From: GCA-2731375 sp964507245
GTDB taxonomy: Bacteria > Pseudomonadota > Alphaproteobacteria > GCA-2731375
Direction of reading: 5' to 3'
NCBI GenBank assembly: GCA_964507245.1
Contig: CAZDQC010000003.1
Location: 1-64,000 of the forward strand
Length of the DNA: 64,000 nucleotides
Both the position numbers and the translations under genes were made by a program. The notes under the pieces were generated by a model. The model ran no database searches and was not told the DNA's origin. It was given only the letters and a program-made list of their open reading frames with translations. Positions 1-7,540 of the stretch are shown here, piece after piece (position 1 is the first letter of the stretch; every line of letters starts with the position of its first letter).

Positions 1-72
1 CGTAGCTCAGCTGGATAGAGCACTTGATTCCTAATCAAGGGGTCGCAGGTTCGAGTCCTGCCGGGCGCGCCA
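1..72 (+). tRNA. tRNA-Arg (anticodon CCT), 5' end truncated by the window
   Basis: The first 72 bases fold as a tRNA lacking only about five bases of the 5' acceptor strand, which lie outside the window. The anticodon stem CTTGA/TCAAG encloses the loop TTCCTAA, giving anticodon CCT, which reads the Arg codon AGG. The T arm is GCAGG-TTCGAGT-CCTGC. The acceptor 3' strand CGGGCGC is followed by discriminator G and an encoded CCA at 70-72. All arms pair well, so this is a functional gene. It ends about 22 bp before the stop of the convergent lyase gene. Confidence 0.95.
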
Positions 73-93
73 GTCTTTTCTAATATAAATCAG

Positions 94-966
94 TTAGCCG
101 GCAGCACGGATGCGTTTGCTAATTTCCAAAACGCGTCGCGCTTTTTCAACAATTGGGTAATCCACAAAGTATCCGTCGACCTGGATCGAAGCCGATCCAG
201 TAGCTTCGGCCTCTTCGAAAGCCGCGATGATTCTCTTGGCCCGCGTCACCTCAGACACATCGGGTGTGAACACATCATTCACCAGATTGACTTGATCTGG
301 GTGGATACAAAGCTTGCCCTGAAATCCAAATTCGAGCGCTTTTTGAGTCGAAAGTTTCAGGTGCTCACGATCTTTGAGGTCGATAAACACGGAATCGATC
401 GGCGGTTCGATTCCGGCTGCGCGAGATGCCAGGACGATACGGCTCCGCGCATAGGCCAGTTCTTGCTCAGGCCCAGTCCACACCAGGTTCATATCACGAG
501 TAAAATCACCGGCACCGAAGGAAACCCGCTTTAAACGAGTTCCCGCCATTGTAATGGCTTCAATATTGTGCAAGCCGAGACCAGTTTCGATAATCGGCAG
601 CAGGTCGATGCTGCCGATCTCCATGCCGTTTTCACGTTCTAGTTGCGCTAATAGCCAATCTGCCGTTTGCAACTGATCGGCAGTTTCAACCTTGGGCAGT
701 ACAATTCCATCGACCCATGCCCCGACGACCCCGGCAAAGTCACCCCAGGCGAATTCGGTATCAAGGCTGTTAACCCTGACATATCCGAGTCCCCGGCGCT
801 GCTTCTTCAACGCGTCAACGATGGTTGCTCGCGTCGCGGGTTTTTCGGTAATGGCGACGGCGTCTTCGAGATCAAGAATGACGACATCCGCGCCAACCTG
901 GAAAACCTTCTCTACTTTTCGCGGGTGGTTGCCCGGCGCAAACAATAGCGATCGTAGTGGGTGCAT
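94..966 (-). CDS. CoA-ester lyase, CitE/HpcH-HpaI aldolase family
   Basis: Protein of 290 residues, the usual length of CitE-like lyases that cleave or form C-C bonds in CoA thioesters such as citramalyl-, malyl- or beta-methylmalyl-CoA. The N-terminus begins MHPLRSLLFAPGN, typical of the family. The TIM-barrel substrate and metal residues are visible in LPIIETG (Glu) and FGAGDFTRDM (Asp), and the VRVNS segment supplies the phosphate/CoA-contacting Arg. I chose the ATG at 966 because a GGAGG sits seven bases upstream; a TTG at 1008 would add 14 atypical residues. The gene is divergent from the Rieske oxygenase, and an acyl-CoA degradation role is inferred from context. The exact substrate cannot be read from the sequence. 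Confidence 0.85.
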   Translation of the reverse strand: MHPLRSLLFAPGNHPRKVEKVFQVGADVVILDLEDAVAITEKPATRATIVDALKKQRRGLGYVRVNSLDTEFAWGDFAGVVGAWVDGIVLPKVETADQLQTADWLLAQLERENGMEIGSIDLLPIIETGLGLHNIEAITMAGTRLKRVSFGAGDFTRDMNLVWTGPEQELAYARSRIVLASRAAGIEPPIDSVFIDLKDREHLKLSTQKALEFGFQGKLCIHPDQVNLVNDVFTPDVSEVTRAKRIIAAFEEAEATGSASIQVDGYFVDYPIVEKARRVLEISKRIRAAG

Positions 967-1298
967 CTGAAGTCCTCCGCTCGGCGACGCGCGCACAAAC
1001 ACTGGCAAATCAACCCCCCGGCAGATTCGTCAGGGTCGGATTGTACCAAAATCGTCTGTGCCTTCTGTCATTTAATACCGAACGCTCTAATTTCCGTCAT
1101 AATGTACGCACACTAACCGGCGTTATCGGCATTCGTGTGACTTTGGTTTGCTTGTCGCCAGTTTCAGATGTGCCAGACAATGCCGCTTTTTGCTAATTTT
1201 TGACCCATATCGGATATTGGAAAACGTCAAATAACGGACAATAACTTGTTCGATGAGTCGCAGTATCCCTATATTCAAGCCAAGAGCAGCGGGGGGCT
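967..1298. other. Divergent intergenic region between the lyase and the Rieske oxygenase
   Basis: This 332-bp AT-rich stretch has no convincing gene. It must hold the promoters of both flanking genes. A short inverted repeat, ATATC-G-GATAT at 1207-1217, could be an operator. A TATATT at 1270-1275 could be a -10 box for the Rieske gene, but I see no good -35 at the right distance. Confidence 0.5.
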
Positions 1299-2507
1299 AT
1301 GAGTGTGATCACCGGAACAAAGCGGCCTGATTTGCCGGACACCCATTATATCGATAATCGCATCTTCACCGACGAAAGTATTTTTGCGCGGGAGCAGGAG
1401 ACTATTTTCGCCACCGCATGGCTGTTCGTTACCCATGAAACCGAGGTCGCTAACCCAGGCGATTTCCGGGTCTGTTCCGTAGCGGGAAAACCAATCTTGT
1501 TGGTGCGGGGCGAAGACGGGGTCCTCCGTGGGTTCTACAATGTCTGCCGCCACCGGGGAGCGCCGGTGGTCCGAGACAGTGCAGGCAACACCAGTGGCTT
1601 TCAGTGTTTCTATCATCTTTGGACGTATGGCCTAGATGGCCGCTGTACCGGCATTGCCAAGCCAGAAGGCTATTCGCGGGTCAAGCTTGACAAAGACGAC
1701 TATCCCCTGATCCCGGTGCGCGTGGACGTGCTCGCCGGTTTGGTCTTTGTGTGCCTGTCCGACGAGACCGAGGGCCTCGAAGATTTCATCGGTGATATTA
1801 TCGAGCCGGTCCGGGCACCCCTGTCCGACTCGCCCCTAAGAGTCTTTCACTACCACAAGGCTACTGTAGCGACCAACTGGAAGCTTTGGCAGGACAACAA
1901 TTCGGAACGCTATCACTCGCTCATGCATTTTATCAATCGCAAGACCATGCCCTGGGTCATCGGAAAGTCTAGCGCCATGAAGCTGAACATCTTCAATAAG
2001 GGCCATTCAGGATATTGGTCTGATGGCTCGGCGACGGTGGATTATGGCGCAGGAGATTATGCCACGGTGTCGATCGGAACCTTGCCGGGCATGAAGAGGA
2101 ACGAGATGCGGGTGATCAACCTGTTCCCGGACGTTATGATCAACATCCGCTCAAACGTGGTGCGCATCGACCGCATGGTACCGCTGACGCCCGGGCGCAC
2201 CATCGTGGAATGGCGGGGACTCGGCCAGACGACGAATGACGCTGACCTAGTTGCCGAACAGCTCCGCCACCACAACATGTACTGGGGTCCAGCGGGGCGG
2301 AACCTCGGCGAGGATACCATTGCGGTGGAGGAGCAATGGGCGGCCCTCAATTCCGGCATTATGCGCTATTCCATCATCGCCCGGGAAGAAGAACTCAACC
2401 CGACCGATGACGCCAATGTGCGTGCGTATTACCAGGAATGGGGCAAACGCATGGGCAGCCCCGCCAACGCACCGTTCTTGGACAGCAAAAAGACCGCCGC
2501 GGAATGA
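1299..2507 (+). CDS. Rieske non-heme iron aromatic ring-hydroxylating dioxygenase, alpha subunit
   Basis: Protein of 402 residues with a complete Rieske [2Fe-2S] site: C83-x-H85 and C103-x2-H106. Downstream is the catalytic mononuclear iron motif, E203-x-Y-H206-x3-H210, with a late acidic ligand region around GEDTIAVEEQW. The family takes electrons from a separate reductase and dihydroxylates or demethylates aromatic substrates in the cytoplasm. The ATG follows a G-rich stretch that can serve as ribosome binding site. The stop overlaps the start of the beta subunit by four bases (ATGA), so the pair is translationally coupled. No ferredoxin or reductase gene lies alongside. Substrate is unknown. 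Confidence 0.93.
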   Translation: MSVITGTKRPDLPDTHYIDNRIFTDESIFAREQETIFATAWLFVTHETEVANPGDFRVCSVAGKPILLVRGEDGVLRGFYNVCRHRGAPVVRDSAGNTSGFQCFYHLWTYGLDGRCTGIAKPEGYSRVKLDKDDYPLIPVRVDVLAGLVFVCLSDETEGLEDFIGDIIEPVRAPLSDSPLRVFHYHKATVATNWKLWQDNNSERYHSLMHFINRKTMPWVIGKSSAMKLNIFNKGHSGYWSDGSATVDYGAGDYATVSIGTLPGMKRNEMRVINLFPDVMINIRSNVVRIDRMVPLTPGRTIVEWRGLGQTTNDADLVAEQLRHHNMYWGPAGRNLGEDTIAVEEQWAALNSGIMRYSIIAREEELNPTDDANVRAYYQEWGKRMGSPANAPFLDSKKTAAE

Positions 2508-2992
2508 ACACCAAAGATCATAACGATCAACTGGCGATCCTTTTGGAGAAAGAAGCTGTCCGGGACGTCATCTTCGCAACAGCCCACGTGTTGGACGAAG
2601 ATGACATGACCGGTTGGCTCAATCAGTTCGCGGGGGACGGGGTCTATGAGGTCACCGCCTTCGGGTTGGAAATCAAGTCGGACATGGTGTGGTGGCGCAG
2701 CAATCGGGGGGAACTAGCGAAAATCCTCTCTGAGGTCGAGAGCCATATTCGGGACACTGGTTTCCGGCGTCATCTTGTTACGCCGATCTCAATCACTTTG
2801 GATGGAAGGCGGGCTGACGTCCTGTCTCATTTTTCTATCATACGAACGACGCCGGATGGAAACAGTCACGTCTACGCCGCCGGGCGTTATGAAGACAAGC
2901 TCATCAATGAAGACGGCAAGTGGAAATACACGCTCCATAAAGCCGCGCTCGACACCCGGATGTTTGAGATGTTTACCCACGTACCTTTGTAG
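2504..2992 (+). CDS. Aromatic ring-hydroxylating dioxygenase beta (small) subunit, NTF2/SnoaL-like fold
   Basis: Protein of 162 residues starting at the ATG that overlaps the alpha-subunit TGA; an upstream in-frame start at 2438 would read through the end of the alpha gene and is rejected. Features of the family include an acidic, helical N-terminus (LLEKEAVRDVIFATAHVLDE), a central MVWWRSNRGEL segment, and conserved terminal strands with RHLVTPISI and YAAGRYEDKL. Beta subunits have no cofactor; they stabilise the alpha3beta3 hexamer. The coupled start and the order alpha-beta make the assignment secure although small-subunit sequences are divergent. The gene ends 48 bp from the convergent leuD stop. 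Confidence 0.85.
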   Translation: MNTKDHNDQLAILLEKEAVRDVIFATAHVLDEDDMTGWLNQFAGDGVYEVTAFGLEIKSDMVWWRSNRGELAKILSEVESHIRDTGFRRHLVTPISITLDGRRADVLSHFSIIRTTPDGNSHVYAAGRYEDKLINEDGKWKYTLHKAALDTRMFEMFTHVPL

Positions 2993-3040
2993 GAGAAAAA
3001 CTCGCCTTTTAGGCTGCCTTCGAGAATACCAGACTAAATT

Positions 3041-3682
3041 TCAGGCGCGATGCTCGGCCCAATAGAAGCGTTTCCTGTAAGTTTCTGCGAATTCAGATAT
3101 TTCCCGTGCGTACTCCATTGTCAAGCCGATCTCATCAAGTCCCTTCATCAAACGGTGTTTGTCAAATGGGTTAATTTCAAAAAAATAACGCGTCTGATCG
3201 GGGCCCGACACACTCTGCGTTTCTAGATCCACCGCAATCTCCGCTCCAGGATTATCCCGCAACTGCCGGCGTATGGTTTCACAGTCTTTGGAAGAAAGGC
3301 GAATTGGCAATATGCCGTTTTTGACGCAGTTGGTGTAATGTATGTCTCCGAAGCTGGGTGCGATGACACACCGAATTCCGTTTTGGTCGAGTACATGTGC
3401 GGCATTTTCCCGCGACGAGCCGCAACCCCAGTTCACATCGGTAACAAAAATCCTGCCTTGTCGAAAAGGCTCCTTGTTAAAAACGAAATCCTTTTCCGAA
3501 CCGTCTTCGTTGAAGCGTAGATCGTGTAGTAAAAAATCCTTGTAGGCCGGATCGGTACCCGGCCGGCGCAAAAAACGCGCCGGAATTATTTGGTCAGTGT
3601 CACAATTGGCGATATCGATTGGCACGGCGATCGCAGCAAATGTCGTAAAGGGGCTGAGTTTTTCTTCCCGCGGCAGCGTCAT
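3041..3682 (-). CDS. leuD: 3-isopropylmalate dehydratase small subunit (LeuD-like)
   Basis: Protein of 213 residues, the swivel domain of a two-subunit aconitase-family hydro-lyase. The segments CDTDQIIPARFL, NWGCGSSRENA and NCVKNGILPI are typical of LeuD, and the RENA loop contributes substrate-binding residues. I placed the start at the ATG at 3682, where TCAT on the plus strand gives an ATGA overlap with the leuC stop; the longer open frame to 3886 only covers leuC in another phase. It acts with LeuC in leucine synthesis (2- to 3-isopropylmalate). Because leuA and leuB are absent and the neighbours are catabolic, a related role on methylmalate or citraconate is possible. Confidence 0.88.
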   Translation of the reverse strand: MTLPREEKLSPFTTFAAIAVPIDIANCDTDQIIPARFLRRPGTDPAYKDFLLHDLRFNEDGSEKDFVFNKEPFRQGRIFVTDVNWGCGSSRENAAHVLDQNGIRCVIAPSFGDIHYTNCVKNGILPIRLSSKDCETIRRQLRDNPGAEIAVDLETQSVSGPDQTRYFFEINPFDKHRLMKGLDEIGLTMEYAREISEFAETYRKRFYWAEHRA

Positions 3683-5082
3683 GTAACTTGCTCCAATCTG
3701 CGGACATCGGTGAAATGGCCTGTGACAGCGGCCGCGGCCGCCATTGCTGGGCTGACCAAGTGGGTGCGACTGCCAAGGCCCTGGCGACCTCGGAAATTGC
3801 GATTGCTGGTCGACGCCGACCGCTCGCCCGGCGCCAACATATCGCCATTCATGGCGACACACATTGAACAACCCGGTTCCCGCCATTCCATGCCGGCCTC
3901 GAGGAATATCCGATCCAACCCTTCCGCCTCCGCTTGCTTCTTAACTAGGCCCGAGCCTGGCACCACTAATGTGCGAGCCGCAGCGCGGCGCCCCTTGGCC
4001 ACTTTCGCCGCAGCGCGCATATCCTCGATCCGGCTATTGGTGCAAGCCCCGATGAAGACTGTGTCGACTTGGATATCCGACAAGGCCATTCCGGGCTTAA
4101 GCTGCATATAATCAAGGGCCGCCGTCATATCGGCCCGCACCAGAGGGTCGCTTTCATCAGACGGATCGGGGATGCATTCCGTGATCGGCAGAGCCCACTG
4201 TGGGCTGTTACCCCAGGTCACCATCGGCAAAATTTCGTCACCGTCAAGTGTAACCTCCTTGTTATATTTAGCGTTGTCGTCGGAACGCAATGTTACCCAG
4301 TAGTCGATGGCGAGGTCCCAATCCTTTCCCGTGGGCGCAAAGGGACGGCCGGCGCAATATTCGATTGTCTTGTCGTCGGGCGCGACAATGCCCGAACGCG
4401 CACCGGCCTCGATCGACATATTGCAAAGTGTCATGCGCCCCTCCATGGACAATGCGTCTATGACATTACCGATAAATTCGATCGCGTAGCCTGTCCCACC
4501 GGCAGCACCGATCTTCGCGATGATCGCCAGAATAATATCCTTACCACTGACGCCGAAACCCAATTCACCGGTGAGGTTGATCCGCATCATTTTTGGTTTG
4601 CGTTGCCAAAGTGTTTGCGTTGCCATGACATGCTGGACTTCAGTAGAACCAATTCCGAAGGAAATGCAGCCAAGCGCACCATGGGTGGATGTGTGGGAAT
4701 CGCCGCACACAAGCGTCAAACCCGGTAGCGTGATGCCCTGTTCAGGTCCTACCACGTGGACGATGCCGTGGCGATCGTCGGTCATCGGATAATGAGTGAA
4801 ACCTAATTCGTCTGCTGCCGCCGCCAATCCTTCAACAGCCTCTCGCATTTCCCCCTCTGGAATTTGGTCAACGGTTTTTGCTGTGGTCGGCACGCTATGG
4901 TCGGGAACACCGAACAACTTACTTGGCTCCTTTAGCCTCAATCCTTTCTCTTTTAATGCGTGAAAAGCCCGGAAATGCAAATCGTGGGTCAAGTGGCGGT
5001 CTATGTAGAGTAAAACGTTACCATCGTCTCGTTCGACGATGACATGCTGGTCCCAGATTTTTTCGAAAACAGTCTTAGCCAT
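3679..5082 (-). CDS. leuC: 3-isopropylmalate dehydratase large subunit (LeuC-like)
   Basis: Protein of 467 residues, the usual size of LeuC. It carries the [4Fe-4S] cysteines of the aconitase family: one in GACTNSRIEDM and the CxxC pair in GCSMC near the C-terminus. CGDSHTSTHGA is the family active-site segment. Two ATG codons lie in tandem (5085 and 5082); I use the second because it gives the standard MAKTVFEKIWD start, and AGAGAG lies just upstream. It forms a heterodimer with the overlapping LeuD. A promoter-like sequence about 70 bases upstream, with a palindrome in its spacer, suggests regulated transcription. As with leuD, a paralogous hydro-lyase role cannot be excluded. Confidence 0.9.
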   Translation of the reverse strand: MAKTVFEKIWDQHVIVERDDGNVLLYIDRHLTHDLHFRAFHALKEKGLRLKEPSKLFGVPDHSVPTTAKTVDQIPEGEMREAVEGLAAAADELGFTHYPMTDDRHGIVHVVGPEQGITLPGLTLVCGDSHTSTHGALGCISFGIGSTEVQHVMATQTLWQRKPKMMRINLTGELGFGVSGKDIILAIIAKIGAAGGTGYAIEFIGNVIDALSMEGRMTLCNMSIEAGARSGIVAPDDKTIEYCAGRPFAPTGKDWDLAIDYWVTLRSDDNAKYNKEVTLDGDEILPMVTWGNSPQWALPITECIPDPSDESDPLVRADMTAALDYMQLKPGMALSDIQVDTVFIGACTNSRIEDMRAAAKVAKGRRAAARTLVVPGSGLVKKQAEAEGLDRIFLEAGMEWREPGCSMCVAMNGDMLAPGERSASTSNRNFRGRQGLGSRTHLVSPAMAAAAAVTGHFTDVRRLEQVT

Positions 5083-5154
5083 CATTTTCTCTCTATTCGA
5101 TTTGCTGGCATATCTACATCTCGATTGCATACTGCACCCTGCGGCGTAACAAAG

Positions 5155-5182
5155 ATTCTAGATCCGCACAGGATCCAGTCAA
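5155..5182 (-). promoter_or_regulatory. Probable sigma-70 promoter of leuCD with operator-like palindrome
   Basis: On the minus strand TTGACT (5182-5177) and TAGAAT (5160-5155) each match the consensus -35 and -10 at five of six positions, separated by 16 bases. The spacer contains GATCC-TGTGC-GGATC (5175-5161), a perfect 5-bp inverted repeat in exactly the place where a repressor would block polymerase. Predicted transcription start is near 5148, giving a leader of roughly 65 bases before the leuC ATG. This is read from sequence only. Confidence 0.55.
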
Positions 5183-5615
5183 CCGAGTCAGTATCGCATG
5201 CCGCACTTAGCCACCAACGCATCATGAACACCATGCTTCGCAAGCAGTGTCCCGTATCGGCTGGTATGATAATTTTGGCAATTTAGTGGCAAAATAATCC
5301 CTTAGACCCAAGGGCATTTAGCCCAAAAATTGTTGCAAAATATTTAAGGTCATTGCCAGAGCAAAAATTGCCCTGAAGCTGATATAGGTTACGAACGTGC
5401 CAGTAACTACCATTCGAAACCTCACTGATTAGAAATAGAACAAACACTCACTAATTCTAGTAAGCCATGTTGAACAACTAGATCGTATATTTTGGGGTTG
5501 AATCAAGTTCCTTGGCCCGATGTTGTGAACAGAGCCTTTGCGCTAAAGGATGCCAATAACTCCCTTTTATCCTTCGTCACATCCGGGTCTGTTGCGAAAC
5601 TAGAGCCAGGTAGGA
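5183..5615. other. Intergenic region upstream of leuC
   Basis: About 430 bp of AT-rich sequence with no ORF that looks coding. A weak hairpin GGGC-ATTTA-GCCC lies at 5312-5324. I see no riboswitch, tRNA or clear terminator. It separates leuCD from the SDR gene, both on the minus strand, so leuCD probably has its own promoter. Confidence 0.5.
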
Positions 5616-6383
5616 TTACAAGCCCAGACCGCCATCGGCGTGAATGGTTTGTCCGGTGATATAACTAGCGGCAGGGGACAATAAAAATTCGATTAGCGCT
5701 GCGACCTCGTCTGGCTGACCTAGTCTCCCTAGGGGAATACGCGCGGTGGCTCGGTCCAGGTTTGCACGTGCGAGGGCAGCATGAGTGCCGGCGTCTTTTT
5801 GAATATAGCCAGGTGCGACGCAATTCACGGTAATACCATAGGGCGCGAGGTCAACCGCCAAGGCATGCGCCAAAGCTTCCAAGGATGCTTTTGCTGCGGC
5901 GCTTGCGGGCATCGATACTCCGTCAAGTTGAAAACGATGGGCCACAAAAGATGACACTGCCACCACCCGGCCGGCTGGCGCCGCCCGTAGCAGAGGCACT
6001 GCAGCTTGGCAAAGACGGTGAAAGGCACCCGGCATGGAAGCATGACTATGCGTCAACGTAGCGTTATCCAACTCCGATAGCGGCGTTTTGTCCGCGAAAC
6101 CAGCATTGGCGATCAGGCCGTCCAACTCTCCCACAGACAAGATCGCGGCCATCATCTCCTTAGCGACTTCAGTTTCGGCAAGATCGCCTAACAGTACATG
6201 AGCTTCGCCGCCTTTGGCCCGAACGTCGGCGGCGACCTGCAACAGGCCGTCCTTGTTGATACGGGTGTGCATGAACAAGTTTGTTTCTGGTGCCGCCAAG
6301 CGCCGGCACAGCGCAGCTCCAATGCCGCTGGCAGCGCCGGTTATCAGAAATCGGCGCTTTTCTTTTTCTGGCAGGGTTTTCAA
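5616..6383 (-). CDS. Short-chain dehydrogenase/reductase family protein with the catalytic Tyr replaced by Ser
   Basis: Protein of 255 residues with a classical SDR Rossmann fold: LITGAASGIGAAL for NAD(P) binding, IANAGFADKTP, and VNCVAPGYI after the active site. The catalytic Ser survives in VAVSSF, and the active-site Lys in SAAAKAS, but the YxxxK tyrosine is Ser (AGC codon). The enzyme may be inactive as a normal dehydrogenase or have a changed chemistry. I prefer the TTG start at 6383 because GAGGAG lies nine bases upstream. A GTG at 6434 is the alternative; it overlaps the stop of a doubtful upstream ORF as GTGA but lacks a ribosome binding site. Substrate unknown. Confidence 0.8.
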   Translation of the reverse strand: MKTLPEKEKRRFLITGAASGIGAALCRRLAAPETNLFMHTRINKDGLLQVAADVRAKGGEAHVLLGDLAETEVAKEMMAAILSVGELDGLIANAGFADKTPLSELDNATLTHSHASMPGAFHRLCQAAVPLLRAAPAGRVVAVSSFVAHRFQLDGVSMPASAAAKASLEALAHALAVDLAPYGITVNCVAPGYIQKDAGTHAALARANLDRATARIPLGRLGQPDEVAALIEFLLSPAASYITGQTIHADGGLGL

Positions 6384-6430
6384 CGCATATTTCTCCTCGA
6401 GCAATATCCAATGGTCGTCGGCGACTATTG

Positions 6431-6751
6431 TCACTGGTTGGCCATATTTTTTAATGTAGCATTACTCGACTGAGGCTGAAGCTCCATATCTCGGTCATCT
6501 GCCGAAATATCTAGGGTGGATTTTCGGTAAAAGAGCCAAAATCCATTACGGTCATACAGAAATGAACCGGGCCGAAATTTAAGATCGAAGTGCCGTGTCC
6601 GGCTCAGGGCTAACTCGGTGGCTATGAAGACGCTGAGCCGCAATGGTGTACGGTTTTGTAGTACAAGACAAAGCGCGCTATAGAAAGGTGGGCAGATTTG
6701 GACCACGGCCGGTGGTTCATCGTTCGCATCGGGTGCTGGAAAATTTGCCAA
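6431..6751 (-). CDS. Possible hypothetical protein, 106 residues
   Basis: An open frame with a TTG start and a GGGAGGA 12 bases upstream, ending in a TGA that overlaps a possible GTG start of the downstream SDR gene (GTGA). The product has a hydrophobic middle and a phrase rich in aromatic residues (GSFLYDRNGFWLFYRKS) but no domain I recognise. It fills an otherwise empty interval on the same strand as the SDR, which is the main argument in its favour. The weak start codon, long spacing and lack of family resemblance argue against. Treat as uncertain. Confidence 0.3.
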   Translation of the reverse strand: MANFPAPDANDEPPAVVQICPPFYSALCLVLQNRTPLRLSVFIATELALSRTRHFDLKFRPGSFLYDRNGFWLFYRKSTLDISADDRDMELQPQSSNATLKNMANQ

Positions 6752-6816
6752 ATCCCCGCTTGTTCCTCCCGCCTATAGACCGCACAATTCGAAACTGATT
6801 CCCGATTTATGTTGGG

Positions 6817-7536
6817 TTGCGATTAGTGGAGACACCTAAAACCGCGATGATCCTAGCCGCTGGCTTGGGCCAGCGTATGGGCGCATTGACTGAAGCAAAA
6901 CCAAAACCCCTGTTGCCGGTGGGCGGCCGCCCAGTCATTGACTGGGTGCTGGACCGACTGTGCGAGGCCGGTGTGGAGCGGGCTGTGGTGAACCTGCACC
7001 ACGAGGCGGATTTGCTGCGACGGCACCTGCAGGACCAGTCAAGTCTTCAAATCCAGTTTTCGGACGAAACAGATTACTTGCTGGATACTGGGGGTGGTGT
7101 TGCCAAGGCGTTGCCTATGCTCGGCGAAGCGCCCTTCTTCGTGGTAAATGGAGATGTGCTGTGGTTCGATTATTTGCGCAGTAGCCTGAGAGCTCTGGCG
7201 ACGCGCTTTCTCACAAAAACCATGGATGCTCTATTGTTGCTCCAACCAACCGTCGGCGCTGTGAGTTATCAGGGGGTTGGAGACTACACGATGCTGAATG
7301 ATGGGCAACTGCAGCGCCGGTTAGAGCGGGAAGTTGCACCCTTTATCCATTCCGGGATACAGATACTCAAGCCGGGCTTATTCAAAGATTGCCCTGAAGA
7401 GCCGTTTTCATTGAATTTTATCTATGATCGGGCAGCGCAACAGAAACGCTTGTTTGGTTTGCGTCATGAAGGGCAATGGATAGAATTGAACCGCCCTGAG
7501 GGTCTGGCGGCGGCAGAACAAGCCTTGCTGGGATAG
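6817..7536 (+). CDS. murU: Nucleotidyltransferase, MurU-like (N-acetylmuramate-1-phosphate uridylyltransferase)
   Basis: Protein of 239 residues with the sugar-nucleotidyltransferase signature AMILAAGLGQRM, followed by TEAKPKPLLPVGGRP, and the metal-binding FVVNGDVLW. Length and motifs match MurU, which makes UDP-MurNAc from MurNAc-1-phosphate in the cell-wall recycling bypass of MurA. In many Alphaproteobacteria the order is tsaE-amgK-murU-addB-addA; here addB follows four bases after the stop but neither amgK nor tsaE is upstream. The start is a TTG at 6817 or a GTG at 6826; no strong ribosome binding site decides between them. A mannose-1-phosphate guanylyltransferase activity is the alternative call. 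Confidence 0.8.
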   Translation: MRLVETPKTAMILAAGLGQRMGALTEAKPKPLLPVGGRPVIDWVLDRLCEAGVERAVVNLHHEADLLRRHLQDQSSLQIQFSDETDYLLDTGGGVAKALPMLGEAPFFVVNGDVLWFDYLRSSLRALATRFLTKTMDALLLLQPTVGAVSYQGVGDYTMLNDGQLQRRLEREVAPFIHSGIQILKPGLFKDCPEEPFSLNFIYDRAAQQKRLFGLRHEGQWIELNRPEGLAAAEQALLG

Positions 7537-7540
7537 GTGC

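Noticed and set aside
3683..3886. N-terminal extension of leuD
   Set aside because: The extended frame lies wholly inside leuC in another phase and has no LeuD character; the ATGA overlap gives a normal start.
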